Shown here: piece by piece, positions 22,641-34,917 of the stretch
Layout: every line of letters starts with the position of its first letter
How positions within the stretch are numbered: position 1 is the first letter of the stretch
Assembly (NCBI GenBank): GCA_029706075.1
Contig: JAINUG010000088.1
Coordinates: 1,346,001 to 1,410,000, forward strand
Direction of reading: 5' to 3'
From: Aldrovandia affinis
Lineage: Eukaryota; Chordata; Actinopteri; Notacanthiformes; Halosauridae
DNA: 64,000 nucleotides
Program-made: the position numbers and the translations under genes
The notes under the pieces: model-generated
Seen by the model: only the letters and a program-made list of their open reading frames with translations
The model's database searches: none
Told to the model about the DNA's origin: nothing

Positions 22641-25530
22641 TTTACATTTACATTTACATTCTGTCATTTCGCAGATGCTCTTATCCAGAGCGACTTACAA
22701 GATGTGCATTAACACAGGGTAAGATCAATCATACTCCGCACAAGAGATCAGTGTAGTGATACAGTAGTAGACAATTGTTGCCGGCTGCATACCGTACCTG
22801 TAACACAGGGAAGTAAAAGGTTAGTAAAGTTTTTTTTGGATAGTCATCAATATAGATATATTACAAAATGCAGTATTAAACATGTAAGCAGTGGAGATGG
22901 CAATTAGTAAAATGTACGGAGTCAGTGGTAGTGGAGTCTGAAGAGGTGAGTATTTTGTGGAAGATGACAGAGAAGAGGCAAGACCGCGAGGAGTGGCTGC
23001 TGGGCACCTGGAGGGATGGGACAGTCAGTTTTCCAGAGGAGGCAGAGCGGAGGGGTCTGGCTGGGGTGTGATGAGTGTCTGGAGGTAGGAGGGAGCAGTT
23101 CCTCTACCAGCTTTATAAGCCAGCACCAGTGATTTAAATTTGATGTGTGCTGCGATAGGGAGTCAGTGCAGAGAGGTGAGTAGAGGGGTAACATGCATGA
23201 ACTTGGGTTAGTTCAACACCAGATGTGTAGCAGAATTCTGCACCAGTTGCAATGGCTTGATAGCACAGGCCGGTAGGCCTGCCAGCAAGGAAATGCAGTA
23301 GTCCAGACGTAAGATCACCAGGGCCTGGACCAGGAGTTCTGTGGCCTATTGGGTGAAGAACAGTCTGATTCTCTGGAGGGAGAATCGGCAGGTCCAGGTG
23401 ATCGCTGCGATGTGGCCTGAGAAGCACAGCTAGTCTGCCAGGGTCACTCCAAGGCTCCTGGCAGACAGGGACGGGACAATATGGAGCCTTCCACGGTGAT
23501 TGAAGCATCAATCATTGGGGAGCTCTTTGGTGGGGGGAAGAGCAGCTCTGTCTTCCCCAGGTTCAGCTTCAGGTGGTGGGTGGACATCCAGGCAGAGGTG
23601 TCTGCCAGGCATACAGAGATGCATGCCGGGACCTGTGTCTCAGAAGGGGAGAAGGAGAGAAAGAGTTGAGTGACATCCACATAGCAGTGATATGAAAAAC
23701 CATGAGCAGAAATAACCAAACCAAGTCACTTGGCATACAGGGAGAATAGGAGGGGGCCTAGCACCGAGCCCTGCAGGACTGTGGTAGAGAGGGTGTGGGG
23801 AGAGGAGAGGGATCCTCTCCAGGCCACCTGGTAGGACCGGTCAGCGAGGTATGATTTAAACCACGCCAATGCAGATCCAGAGATTCCCATCTCAGGGAGA
23901 GATGAGAGCAGGATCTGGTGGTCAACGGTGTCGAATGCAGCTGACAGGTCGAGGAGGTGGAGGACGGAGCTGAGTGATTGAGACTTTGCCAAGTGGAGAG
24001 CCTCAGACCGCAAGCAGAGCAGTTTCTGTGGGGTGGCCTGTCTTGAAGCCAGATTGGTTGGGATCAAGCAGGTCATCCTGTAGGAGATAGAGAGACAGTT
24101 GATTATATACAGCCCATTCTAATGTCTTGGATAGGAATGAGAGGGGAGAGACAGGTCGGTAATTAGAAATGACAGCAGGATTCAGAGAGGGTTTTTTGAG
24201 GAGGGGGATGACATGGGCCTCTTGAGGGGAGAGGGAACAGAGCCAGAGGAAAGAGAGGAGTTGATTACATTGGACACAAAGGGGAAGATGTCCATAGCAA
24301 TGGACTGGAAGAGGGGGTAAGGAATGGGATCGAGAGGGCAGGTGATAGGATGGTGGGAGTTAACAAGTTGTGAGATGTCAGAGTCAGGGAGGGGTGAGAA
24401 GGAAGACAGGGAGGCAAGAGGTTTGGGTAGTGGGTAGATGAGGGAGGATTAGGTGCGGGAGAGGTTGGGGAGAAGGAGTTTTGCATGTTATTGAATTTCT
24501 TGCAAAAGAATGATGCAACATCATCCGCAGTTAGAGAGGAGGGGGTGGGGGAGGAGGAGGGGTCAGTTTGTGTGGGTTAGAAGCAGAGGATTGAATTTTG
24601 GAGAAGAAAAATGCAGATTTAGCAGAGGAGAGGTTAGAGGAAAAGGTAACCAGGAGAGTGTTGAAGTCAGTCAGGGCACCAGGGGATTTGGATTTTCTCC
24701 ATTTCCTTTCTGCAGCTCGCAGTTTGAGTCAGTCAGCCCGAATGCAGTCAGTTAGATAGGGGGTGGGGGGTAGGAGACGAGCAGGCTTAGTGGAGAGAGG
24801 ACAGAGTGAATCAAAGGAGGAGAGAGATGACAGTAGAGTGGATGAGGCTTCCTCAACAGGTAGCTGAGAGAAGATATCAGTAGTGGGAAGGGATGAGAGA
24901 ACAGTAGCTGCCAGGGCTGTGGGGGGAGAGGGAGCGGAGGTTGTGATGGACAGAAACAGTGGGAGGAGGTGAAGAGGGTTTAGGTGAAGAGGGGAGGGGG
25001 AGGGAAAAAAACTGAAAGCAGTGGTCAGACACATGAAGAAGAGATACTACAATGTTGGGTGAGGTGCAGTTCTTGGTGAAGACAAGGTCCAGTTAGTTGC
25101 TGGCCTTTTAGGTGGATGGGGATTCAACCATGGTTAAGTCAAAGGATTGAAGGAGGGGGAGAAATGCAGAGGACTGAGGGGTGTCCAGCAGCAGGTTGAA
25201 GTCACCGAGAAGAGAGGACGGGAGGCTGTGACAGTGACAGCATGATATTCAAAGGAGGAGGGTGAGAAGTGAGGAGGGGGAACAATACCAAATCTCCACA
25301 AGGGGGAGATCAATATACCTGTCCCTCCACCTCTACCTATGGGTCATGGAGTGTGGGAGAAGGTGTAGGCAGTGGAGACAGCAGCAGGGGTGGCCGTGTT
25401 CTGAGGAGTGATCCATGTCTCAGTGAGTGCCAGGAACTGCAGGTAGAGTAGGGAGGCCGGAGCTGAGATGAAGTCAGCCTTCCGGACAGCAGTTCCATAG
25501 GCCACCTGCGACTGCGATGTCTACACTGGT
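22641..25530 (-). mobile_element. L2-clade LINE, degenerate
   Basis: Minus-strand blocks appear in the expected order: endonuclease-side sequence (FEYHAVTVT-like, about 25210-25260), AERKWRKSKSPGALT near 24700, then reverse transcriptase LLDLSAAFDTVDHQILLSS, GISGSALAWFKSYLADRSYQ and LQGSVLGPLLFSLY (about 24000-23740), and the C-terminal HHLKLNLGKTELLF. The 3' end carries the tail CATTTCGCAGATGCTCTTAT followed by (ATTTACA)-like repeats at 22641-22660. The FADD-type catalytic box reads CYVDVTQL. Multiple frame changes and an internal deletion in the endonuclease show it is dead. Its tail is shared with the fragments at 49718 and 61885. Confidence 0.85.
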
Positions 25531-27865
25531 GGATCTAGGAGGGTGAATGAGATTGGAGAGGTTGCGGTTGTGAGTTGCATCTCTCCTCCTAGGAAATCTA
25601 AGAGAGGAGACAAGGACTGGAATAGGGAGGTTGCACATAGTGTTGTGGCAAGAGTACTATTCAGAGAGACAAAATGAAGGTACTTACTGTGTAGTGTTCT
25701 CACCTAGCTGGCTTCCCTCGGTGGACTCCTGCAGGTAGACTCCTTCGTCTTTGTACTTTGAGTCTTCGTACGGTGAGGCTAGAAAGGTGAGGCTGCTGCA
25801 GAAAGCTGCCGCTTATCAGACTAAAGGTGCTTAAATATGAATGCTGGGGTAAATACTTGCGCCAATTACCCACTGATAACAATAGACCAAAACCAGGTAA
25901 TTAACAAACTAAACTGATAGCTTGTTAGACAGCTATGATACAATCAATAAACCGAGAAGATAGCTTCACATTTAACAATGAAACACTAAACGATGCTAAA
26001 ACAAATAGATACAATTACGTAAAACAGAGCCAGGCTACGACAGATAAACTTATGCAGGAACAGCAGTAACCAAGTACTCAGATTTTTTCGTCTATTTGTC
26101 CACAATCCTCTTTGTGAATCCAATTTATGCTGTTCTACACTGTAACAGGTCCAAGAAATGCAAAAGTTTGTGGCCCATTACTGCTGAAAAAGAGTTCCAG
26201 ACACAGCAGATGTGGTACCCAGTTTAGCCAATAAATGGACACATATTGATATCTGGTTAAATATGATAAATACCTTAAATGAAACTTAAGACATTGTATG
26301 GCTTTGTCATTTTATTTTAGAACCGGTTGATATGCATATCAATCATTTGCACAGGTACAAATGCAAACGAAAAAAATTCAACAAAGAAACTAGTATGGTG
26401 TTTATTTTTTCTCATTTATTGTTGTACCTGGACATTTTGTTTTGGGAGGGAGGGGGAAGAGAGAGAAAAGGGGCAATTGAGCCGAAACAGAACATCTGTC
26501 TATCGAATTTATTCCATTTAGAATTTGCACAAAAGGTTTTTTATTTAAAACTCCGCTCCTCCAAAAAACACCAAAATAAACCAATCGAAAGCATGAGGGG
26601 CCTATGGGAGAGGCAGAATTTGACTTAAAAACAGCATCTCTCTCTCGATGGCATGCCCTAAAATTCTTGGAGGGTATACATACATTTTGTGACCTCAAAG
26701 TCCTCTCATCTTTCCACATCTCAGAGCACATTACATACCTCCCTGTCCATCTCCCTACATGGTAAATACAACAATCAGATACTTTGCTCTTGTCCTAAAC
26801 CTCACATTTGGCTTGAGATATAGATACAAACTAAACAGAGCATTAGAGGGCTGACAAAGAGCCAATAAGGTGAGCTTTGAGGAGATACTGTACTGCTCAA
26901 TGCTGGTAAACATGAGAAACAAATAAAGCTGTTCAGTAAAACAATATTTCTGTTCCTGTGGTTCACAATAAAACACTTAACAGCACAGAAGAACATCGAT
27001 TTTATTGCTATACCCATAAAGACTAAAACTGCGGCGTGCAGACTCCAAAATTGTGCATGTACCACAGTCAACAAAAGGCCAAAGCGACATCAAACCCAAT
27101 GCTGTCTTCCAAGCATAAACAGTTAAGGGGTACATTTAGACCAGGCATTCGCACCTTTTCTTCTCCAGCCAGCAAGTGGCGGAGAGACAGGAGTGGGGTG
27201 GGGGGTTTGGGGAGGGTGTGTGGTAGGTGGGAGACAGTCGGGGTGGAGTGTGGTTTAGGGGAGGGCGGTTACTGATGGCAACATGCTAGAAACATCTAAA
27301 GACACGGAACATGGACGAAATGAAGAATGACATTAAAAAAGGCGACTGAAGACATTCTGTGAGTGTGCTTTACAGATCACCAGCCAGATAAACACGGCAA
27401 GCTGGGAGTTAGTGTCCTTACTGCCTCAACGCGGGGCGGGTTGGGGTGTCATTGAATTCCAGGGAGACACTGCCGTTCTCTGGCCACCCCTCTTTGGACC
27501 ATCACTGTCCCATCACTTTCTGAATTCCTCTATGCTTATGTGCTGCACATACAGGTTTCTCCATTCGTATTATCACTACTTAATCTAGACAATGGGAGAC
27601 CGACTATCTCCAGCTTATCGTGGGTTCAACAAATGGCTACACACACCCACTTATTTTACTTACATCCAACCACGTATTATGAACGTCAACCGGACTCAAC
27701 AACATGGATTCATACAGTTAGCTGGGTACACATGTATAAGATTGAATATATGCAATGATCAATTTGTGGTGACCATTATGCAGGTCCCATGAGAAGGTTG
27801 TGTCCCTTGTCTTGTGAGCAATGGACACATCCCCCAACCCACACACCCACACACACACACGCACA

Positions 27866-27941
<76 letters not shown>

Positions 27942-28378
27942 ACAAAGCAGAAACGCACATTCTGTCTTAATACCTTCCCTCCCTTTTGTCAAAATCTGGC
28001 ACGTGCACATATATAAATAACAAAAAAGACCTCTCATATATATCATATACAATATAAATGCATATGTACATACACAGTGAGTGCTTTGTGCAAATGTATA
28101 CAGATTATGTTAGTGTGTTTATAAACAATACATTTTTAAATGTGTTCAACAAAGCAAAACGAAAAGAAAACCTAAACATTAAAACTTGAAGATTTTAACA
28201 ATTACACATAAACACCACTCTTTGGCGTATAGTCTCGGTGTGCCAACTCTCCCACAACACTCCATGAAATCTATCCTGCTTCCAATACACTTTTTCTAAC
28301 GTCCCATTTACATTGTTATTGTAATCAGTTTTTTGCAGGGAAGGCAAAAAAACAATATAAAAGAAAGACTAAATGACA
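25531..28378. other. Intergenic stretch with a CA microsatellite
   Basis: No exon identified. The part to about 25860 may still be 5' sequence of the L2 element. 26300-27300 is ordinary AT-rich sequence. A CA repeat array lies at 27838-27940. Confidence 0.4.
27838..27940. repeat. (CA)n microsatellite
   Basis: Dinucleotide array, interrupted on its left side by CACG units (about 27860-27885) and then pure CA. Confidence 0.95.
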
Positions 28379-28386
28379 CTCTAAGG

Positions 28387-28591
28387 CAGTGGTGTCCAAT
28401 CTTATCCGAGAAGGGCCGCTGTGGGTGCAGGCTTCTGTTCTAGTCCAGCACTAAACACCTGATTCAACTAATCAAGGTCTTGATTGTAGACCATGATTGG
28501 TGAATTAGTTGAATCAGGTGTTGTTAGTGCTGGGATACAACAAAAGCCCGCACCCACACCGGCCCTTGTCGTATAAGATTGGACACCCCTG
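28387..28591. mobile_element. Foldback hAT mini-element (MITE), 205 bp
   Basis: Perfect 8-bp duplications CTCTAAGG flank it (28379-28386 and 28592-28599). The termini are CAGTGGTGTCCAATCTTAT at the left and, reversed, CAGGGGTGTCCAATCTTATA at the right. Most of the element is self-complementary (for example TGATTCAACTAAT near the left and ATTAGTTGAATCA near the right, written as read on each strand), so it can fold into one long hairpin. It has no coding capacity. Confidence 0.9.
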
Positions 28592-30517
28592 CTCTAAGGA
28601 GACACCGGATAGACAGGGCAATGGTGAAGCATGGGGGCGGGGGGTTGGTCTGTGACGAGAGCCCGGTCAGATCTGGGGCAAAGCCCTGGATTGATTGGTT
28701 CAGATCACACTGTGATTTCCACAGCCACATAGCCCAGGGCCACCACCTCACATCCACAAGCACAGCAGGCAGACAGCCTGGAGGGTGGGACAGAAGCTGG
28801 AAGTAGACACATGCCCACTCCTCTAAGATCATTGGCCCACAAGAAGGTGGCGTCAAACAGGTGGGCTTCGGAAAGATAAGAGGAGGTGACCAGCTCCCTT
28901 CCAATGGGGTGCTCGATATCAAAACTTGGGCAAAACAAAATAAAAATATAGTACAGACAGGTAAAGCGTTGTTGGTTTAATACTGTCACAAATATTGTGT
29001 GGCCCTTGAATAAAACAGCAACATTCCAAAAAACTGCAGATAGCCTGGCTATAGCACAAGAGTGAGACTGCGAGCATAGCGTAACTGACGGCGCAGCCCA
29101 ACCTGTACACGTAGGTCTGTATGTGCACCACTGCAGGGGGCAGTGGTGAGTCATCTCCTCGGGGTTGGTTGGCTTGCGGGACACACGTTCAGGTGGGAGG
29201 GGGGGTTGGATTGTCACCAACAAGACTGAAAACATCTATACTTTGTGCTCTGTTTCCAGGGGGCTATTAAGAGCTCTTTCAGGAAACAAATGCTTTCTCA
29301 TTGCTCTATCACGGTGCAGGATATAGGGTTGCAGTAAGGGCTGCGTGCTCATAGGCCCTCAGTGTAGCCTCCACACGATTAATATTTCCCTTTTTAAAAG
29401 ATATGCCCTTTTTCATCCAATGTGAGGCCCCCATTATTATACCTTACAATAACCTGACCCCCCCTCCCCTCCCGATCAGTATTAAATCTGTGCAATATGA
29501 AAATGTAGATATGTAAAGTAAATAACTTTAATATGTTCAATTTTGTGGGGGTTTTTGGCTTCGGAGTGATATATATGCATTACTGCAGTGTACCAATATT
29601 AGTATGCACATGCCCACAGACAGCAATCCTTGAGCGTACAGTGGAACTAGTTTTAATTTAAGCGAAACATTTTTATCCGACCCAAATATTCCATTCAAAA
29701 GGCACAGTGCTCAAATTCATACAAAAATCGAAAAGATTTAGATCAAGAAAAAATAACATACAAAATGTATGTATGTAATAAATATTATAAATGTACAAAA
29801 ATGTTTTAAAAAAAGACGATTCCCAAGATGACAAAATCTATACTCCAAAAATGTAAAGTAACAAAAATAACAATTGTAACAAGATATACTAATATATGGT
29901 TGAAAAAAGGCACTAATACTTCTTTGCAGTGTATATAGATAGTTTTTTCTGAACACTTCACTCAGAATGGAAAAAGTCACTGTTGTTTGAAAGTTTGCTG
30001 ATATGATTTGAAATCTGATTTATCAGTTTGTCTTAAACTTGGTTTAGCTGTGGGCTCGGATGATATGATTTATCGAAATTACCAGACCGGCCCTGGTTAA
30101 TCTGATTCACTCATCAGTTTGTGTTAAACTTGAATTGAAAATAAAATTTAGCTAAATTGTGGAAAAATCAGAAATAAATTTATTTAAAAAATAAAAAAAC
30201 TTGGTTTAGCTTTTACTGATTTCTTATACAATTTTGGCTTGATGTTTTGGACTTGATGTTAGCTTCCAGTGACATCTTCTACACCCACAGGGGCCTTGGT
30301 GAAACTTGCAAATCAGTTTGCAGCGGAAATGTAAGACACTAAGGTGAAATAACTACTATGCCGATGTTTGGATACTCCCCTATTCAAACCACCAAATAAA
30401 TAGCAAGATAAGGCAAGATCAATAGAAGAAGAGACAATGAAAAAAAAAGGAATATGGGTAGGGGTTGAACTGAAGCCCTGAGCACACAACCCATTTAGAG
30501 GGTGTACACACAGTATT

Positions 30518-30534
<17 letters not shown>

Positions 30535-30566
<32 letters not shown>
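30535..30566. repeat. (CA)n microsatellite next to (TA)n
   Basis: A short TATATA run at 30518-30533 passes directly into CACACA repeats. Confidence 0.9.
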
Positions 30567-30567
<1 letters not shown>

Positions 30568-31657
30568 ATATATAGAGAGAGCGAGGTGCATGCACCACTT
30601 AGTAAGTACATAACATTTCCATCATTATAAAAACAACACCATTCAGCAGACAAATCCAATGGTTTGAAAAAAAACCATCATACTAAAACCAACCACCAAC
30701 AAGGTTGCACTGCACCTGGAGATAATGAACTGAAAATGGCAAATTACAAGAACATCAATACAATAGAACCTCCATCAAAATCTTGCACTGATTGGATAAG
30801 GATTATGATGGCCCAGGGGGAAACATCCAATCCTGAAAGCAGCACGGCACATAATTTCCCTAAAAGATGAATGACCAGGCAACGGGTGTTGAGTGCATGC
30901 CAAATGTTGGTCCTGGTTTCAATCAGGGGATCTTACTTCAAGTAGGGGGTTGGGGGGCTGGCGTTTCTGACAATTCCCACACCACCCATGTGCTTCTGTT
31001 TGACTCCCATCCCTTAACCTGCCCAGAATGTTTAAGATCACACTCCCACAGGTGACAGTTCAAGAGGAGCCCTCTTCTATAGACCGATGGACTCCTTCCT
31101 CCACCATAACCCACTGCAACCTGGCTCCGCCATGTCAGTACTATTCTACATTTGATATATCACAGATCATACACTATATTCAATATTGCCTTTCAGCTGT
31201 CTGGTTAGTATCTCCCTTTCCCCACACCAGCAGGGCCTCCTACCCCATTTCAAGGGAATTAATACTTTTAAATTGTAATACTTTAAAAATGTTTTAATAC
31301 TTGTTGTCAAGAATTAAAATGTGAGAGAACAGTATCCAGAAACACCCCAACCTCAAAACCCTCTCCAGTTGTATTTTGGAGTTTCCTTCAAGCCCAAAAT
31401 TCCCTTTTGATATCTTGACACTTCTCTTCTCAACCTACTGTAGCAGTGTGCTTAACACATACAAGTGTGACCTGCCTACCGGTCAACTGTACATGAGCTT
31501 ATGCTGCGATTCGCTGAGGTCTAGGTGCGGTGGAGATTCTACCATACTGCTTAGAGACACAAGTGCATACCCATATCATAATCACCCTACCATCATATTC
31601 ATTCCCCACTTTCATTCAGCTGCAAGGATCAGGTCCCTTCCAGGAGTATACACACTT

Positions 31658-31708
<51 letters not shown>
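31658..31708. repeat. (CA)n microsatellite
   Basis: Pure CA array on the plus strand. On the adcy9-sense strand it is a GT-rich tract immediately downstream of an AATAAA. Confidence 0.95.
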
Positions 31709-31710
<2 letters not shown>

Positions 31711-31726
31711 TTGTGTGTGTTTTATT
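31690..31726 (-). terminator. adcy9: Candidate adcy9 polyadenylation signal
   Basis: On the minus strand AATAAA (31726-31721) is followed by ACACACACAATTT and then a long GT-rich run, the usual arrangement of a signal hexamer and downstream GU-rich element. It would give a 3' UTR of roughly 0.95 kb. Other AATAAA hexamers at 31751-31746 and 31975-31970 are alternatives, so this choice is an inference. Confidence 0.3.
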
Positions 31727-32661
31727 TTGAAATACGGCCCTTGTATTTATTCCCTTTCCTGTCAGGTCTGAGAAAAGGTTGTGTGCGAGCTGTGCTTGTG
31801 TCAGAAACCTGCGCCGTTTCACCGATGGCGATGATGATGAGGTGAGAGAGTGCCTTCCAGTGACCCTGAGTGTGACATCACTGAGACTGGACCTCCTCTC
31901 TTTCCACCTCACTTCCCTCTTTACCCACAATTCCCTCTTTTTGGCTCTACACTCATCGCCCTGTTTGCATTTATTTCAGTCTAGTCCGTATTGTCATTAC
32001 TGTAAATATAATCTGTTTGTCAAAAATCAATAATGGGATTTTTTTTTAATGATTGCATCAGGCAAAAAGAAAAAAGAAAAAGAAAACGAATGACTAATAA
32101 GCTTTATCCGTAGTCTGTCTTGTAAAAAGACATGGTAGGATTTTTGCGTCTGCCCTTTCAGTTTTGTCCCTCTTTTTTTCCCTCTCAGTCTCCTTTAGAA
32201 TCCGAGACTAAAAATGATTCTCTTAATTCATCCTGAAGGCACGTAAAACAAATGAAATAAGAAATAAGAAGTATGACAACAATGACATTTGAAATTTACA
32301 AAATAGTTGGAAATAATATGGCAACAAGCTCCAATACTTTGGTGCTGCTCGAAAGGATTATGTGTGTGGAAGAGCTGCATGGGGAACATATACCCCTCTC
32401 TCTTCGATCAACACAGCTCACCGAACAGGAGAAAATGTAAGACAACAAATTGACCAGACAAATGCTAACTTAGCCCTATGGCTGGGGCACTTCAGTCTCC
32501 ACAAACTCTCTCCTTCTTCCATAGGGTGTGTGTATGGAGCTTTTTTGGCATAACCCCGCCACACACGCACACACACAAAGACAAACACACACACACCTTT
32601 TCCCATGAGGTCGCATGGCCTAGGCATTTTAAAGGGCTGGAGAAAGCGTCACTTCTGAGGC
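31727..32661 (-). other. adcy9: Probable adcy9 3' untranslated region
   Basis: Sequence directly after the adcy9 stop codon with no other gene. Only the position next to the stop and the candidate poly(A) signals support the assignment. The real end could lie further out, because mammalian ADCY9 3' UTRs are several kb long. Confidence 0.4.
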
Positions 32662-33994
32662 TTACAGTTTGGTCAGCTCGTCCATCTCCTCCTCCTCCTC
32701 CTCTTCCTCTCCTTCTTTTTCCTCCTTCCCTCCCTCCCTCTGCCCAGACCCAGGAGTCACTGTCTGGGCAAGGGTCGGCAGTGGGGCAGGGGCAGGGGAG
32801 ATGGGGGTGGCTCGTGCCACCTGGGTTGTCCCTGGATTGGGGTCTGGATTGAGGGCGGGGCCAGGGGCAGCCCCCAGAGCTCTAGGTGGTCCCCGCACAT
32901 CCTCCCTGCCCTGAGGCTTTCCACCAGCAGGGGCAGTGCCATGGTCTTGTCCCAGGACCCCGGCCACAGGACCCTTGACAGGCATGGCAACAGTGGTGGT
33001 GAGGGCGGCAGGCACCATGTTGGCAATCTCGTCAGTGGGCGATCGGCCGATGCTGCCATCCACCTGCACACGGATCTCAGGCGAGACGGAGAGACGGTAC
33101 TGCGGCACAGGCCCGCTGTCAGCGCTCTTGGGGAAGAGGAAGGTCCTCATCTGGCCCTTGCCCTTCACATTGACCGTGCCGCGGTAGTCGAAGTCATAGT
33201 CCATCTCGCTCAGCACGCAGTGGCTCTCCTCGCTCACCTGCACGCGGCACTCCACGCCGGTGGTGTCCATACGGCTAGCGATGTTCACCGTGTCACCCCA
33301 GATGTCGTATAGCAGCTTGGTGGTGCCAATCACGCCAGCGGTCAGAGGCCCGTGGTTGAATCCGATGCGGAGCTTAAACTGGAAGCCCAGCATGTTCTTG
33401 TTGAAGTCATCGACCACGTGCATCATCTCCAAGGCAAAGTCGAAGAGGGCACGCAGGTGCCCGTGCAGGCGGGCGTGATCTCCACCGTATTGCTGGGTGT
33501 TCAGGCCTGACGCCGCCATGTAGGTGGCGCCGATGGTCTTGATCTTCTCAATGTTGGAGAAGGCCGGCTTGCGCAGGAGCTCGTCGAAGTCGCCGATCAG
33601 CTCGTTCAGCACGCGGTAGCACTCCTTGCCGCCTTCGTAGCTCTCCTCGTAGAACTCGCTGAAGTTGACGATGCTGGCGAAGATCACGCCCACGTTGTCA
33701 TGGTTCTTGGAGTAGCTCTGCGTCACCTTCAGCTGCTCGGCCACGTGCATGGGGATGATGTTGCCCAGCAACCAGTCCGCCTGGTCCCGCATGTTCTGGA
33801 TCTTGATGCGGTGCTGGTCCGCCTCCACGTTGCCGTGGTAATGCAGCCGGTAGCTGATCTCAAACTCACGGTTCAGAAACCAGACCAGCAGCAGCAGCAG
33901 GAAGAAGGCCAAGATGGCTTCCAGGCCCAGCAGGTCCTGCGGGCGTGGCACTGGATCTGGCGGAGACTCCGTGTGATCACTGGTGTTGTTGGAC
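32662..33994 (-). CDS. adcy9: Adenylate cyclase 9, last coding exon (TM12, C2 catalytic domain, C-tail)
   Basis: Adenylate cyclase 9 is a plasma-membrane enzyme making cAMP from ATP. The exon starts after CTGCAG in phase 2 and opens with NNTS, a glycosylation sequon in the last extracellular loop. A membrane helix follows (AILAFFLLLLLVWFL), then the C2 domain. Catalytic residues are visible: Lys in EKIKTIG, Asp in LLYDIWGD, Asn and Arg in VNIASRMD, Lys in VKGKGQM. AC9-specific GATYMAASGLN and ECYRVLNE carry the Ala and Tyr that make this isoform poorly responsive to forskolin. After DEIANMV comes a Pro/Ala/Gly-rich tail of about 110 residues, a poly-Glu run, and MDELTKL-stop. Human ADCY9 has NELTKL followed by NVSKSV, so the end is homologous but six residues shorter. 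Confidence 0.97.
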
Positions 33995-33999
33995 CTGCA

Positions 34000-34386
34000 G
34001 GGATGAGGAGAGGACAATGAGGGAAAAAATGCTGTATATCCCAGAATTACACTAACACTTGTGGCGATACACAGAGCCTTCACTGTGCGCTGGCCCTCTG
34101 AGAGAGAAACAGGTGCACTCCTCACCTATGATTAAGGACATGCATTTTTCACCACCTCAGTTCCTTTATGATCCTCAAGACGCCACTGTAAGAACTCTAT
34201 TTTCAGTAATTAGTGGCAATTACTCAAATGAACATGACCAATTATACAATTAAGTGCAAATCTGAGCGTCGGTGCAAGGGCACAAGTCTACAAATTGACG
34301 TTGTTTCAGAGAGGGGAGAAATGACAGTCGCGCATCGCAAAAATACACAAAAGTTAAATAAAACATCTGGTTAAAATATCTGACAG
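34000..34386 (-). other. adcy9: adcy9 last intron, donor-distal part
   Basis: Intron between exons 43370-43512 and 32662-33994. This part is unique sequence up to the SINE at 34387. Its final bases (AAAATATCTGACAG) belong to the hAT-like fragment continued at 34779. Confidence 0.5.
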
Positions 34387-34778
34387 TATGGCCTCCTGGT
34401 GGTGTAGCAGTAGAATGTCCGATGCTGCCCACTGTGACCGAGGTGCGATTCCACCAGGTCGCGGCAGTTTCGGCTCTGGTTAGGAGTGCCACTAGGGGGC
34501 GGCAATTGGCTGTCCGCCGCAGGGTGGGGAGGGAAGCCGTTATGAGCTTGCTGCATATAGGACTGGCCCTGTGTGCATACCGGAGTTACGCTGACGGCTT
34601 GGCGGGTTCCGGCTCAGAAGAGGCGGTGCTCCGCCGCATGTCACTGCCGGTTTCAGGACTATGGCAGCGAGCTCTCAATATGAGGGAGGGGATAACTGAC
34701 ATGAAAAAGAGGGTATAATTGGCTACTAAATTGGGAGAAAAATGGGAAAAACAGCAGAAAGAGAAAATAGAAAAAAGA
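34387..34778 (+). mobile_element. tRNA-derived SINE, family A, full length
   Basis: Starts with a tRNA-like head (GGTGGTGTAGCAGTAGAATG as A box region; GGTGCGATTCCACC as B box). The shared body follows (GGGGGCGGCAATTGGCTGTC), then the tail ATTGGCTACTAAATTGGGAG and an A-rich end. Flanking 9-bp duplications ATCTGACAG (34378-34386 and 34779-34787) mark LINE-type target-primed insertion. It lies antisense to adcy9. Confidence 0.85.
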
Positions 34779-34917
34779 ATCTGACAGCATATCTGTTGTT
34801 ACAGATGAATCGACAGATGTGAAACACCATTTATGTATTTTGTATGTCTTACAAGGAGGAACAGATGATTTGAAAGTGGTACTGGCAGATACTTTGTACT
34901 TACAATCTGTCAATCAC
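34779..34917 (+). mobile_element. hAT transposase fragment (DESTD block)
   Basis: Across the SINE insertion point the frame reads KISDS then ISVVTDESTDVKHHLCILY, with VVLADTLYLQS after it. The DESTD motif followed by a short hydrophobic strand is the conserved block holding the first catalytic Asp of hAT transposases and their ZBED-like relatives. The fragment is cut on the right by a second SINE copy. No ends were found. Confidence 0.5.

Larger units (their letters stand above)
28600..31720. other. Intergenic stretch downstream of adcy9
   Basis: Includes a minus-strand open frame (28705-28925) without stops that begins after a CCCAAG acceptor-like site, discussed as a finding. AT-rich sequence occupies 29400-30300. 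CA arrays occur at 30535-30566 and 31658-31708. No exon is supported. Confidence 0.4.

Noticed and set aside
23444-25034. Several mid-length minus-strand frames as possible host genes
   Set aside because: They are consecutive blocks of one degenerate L2 LINE.
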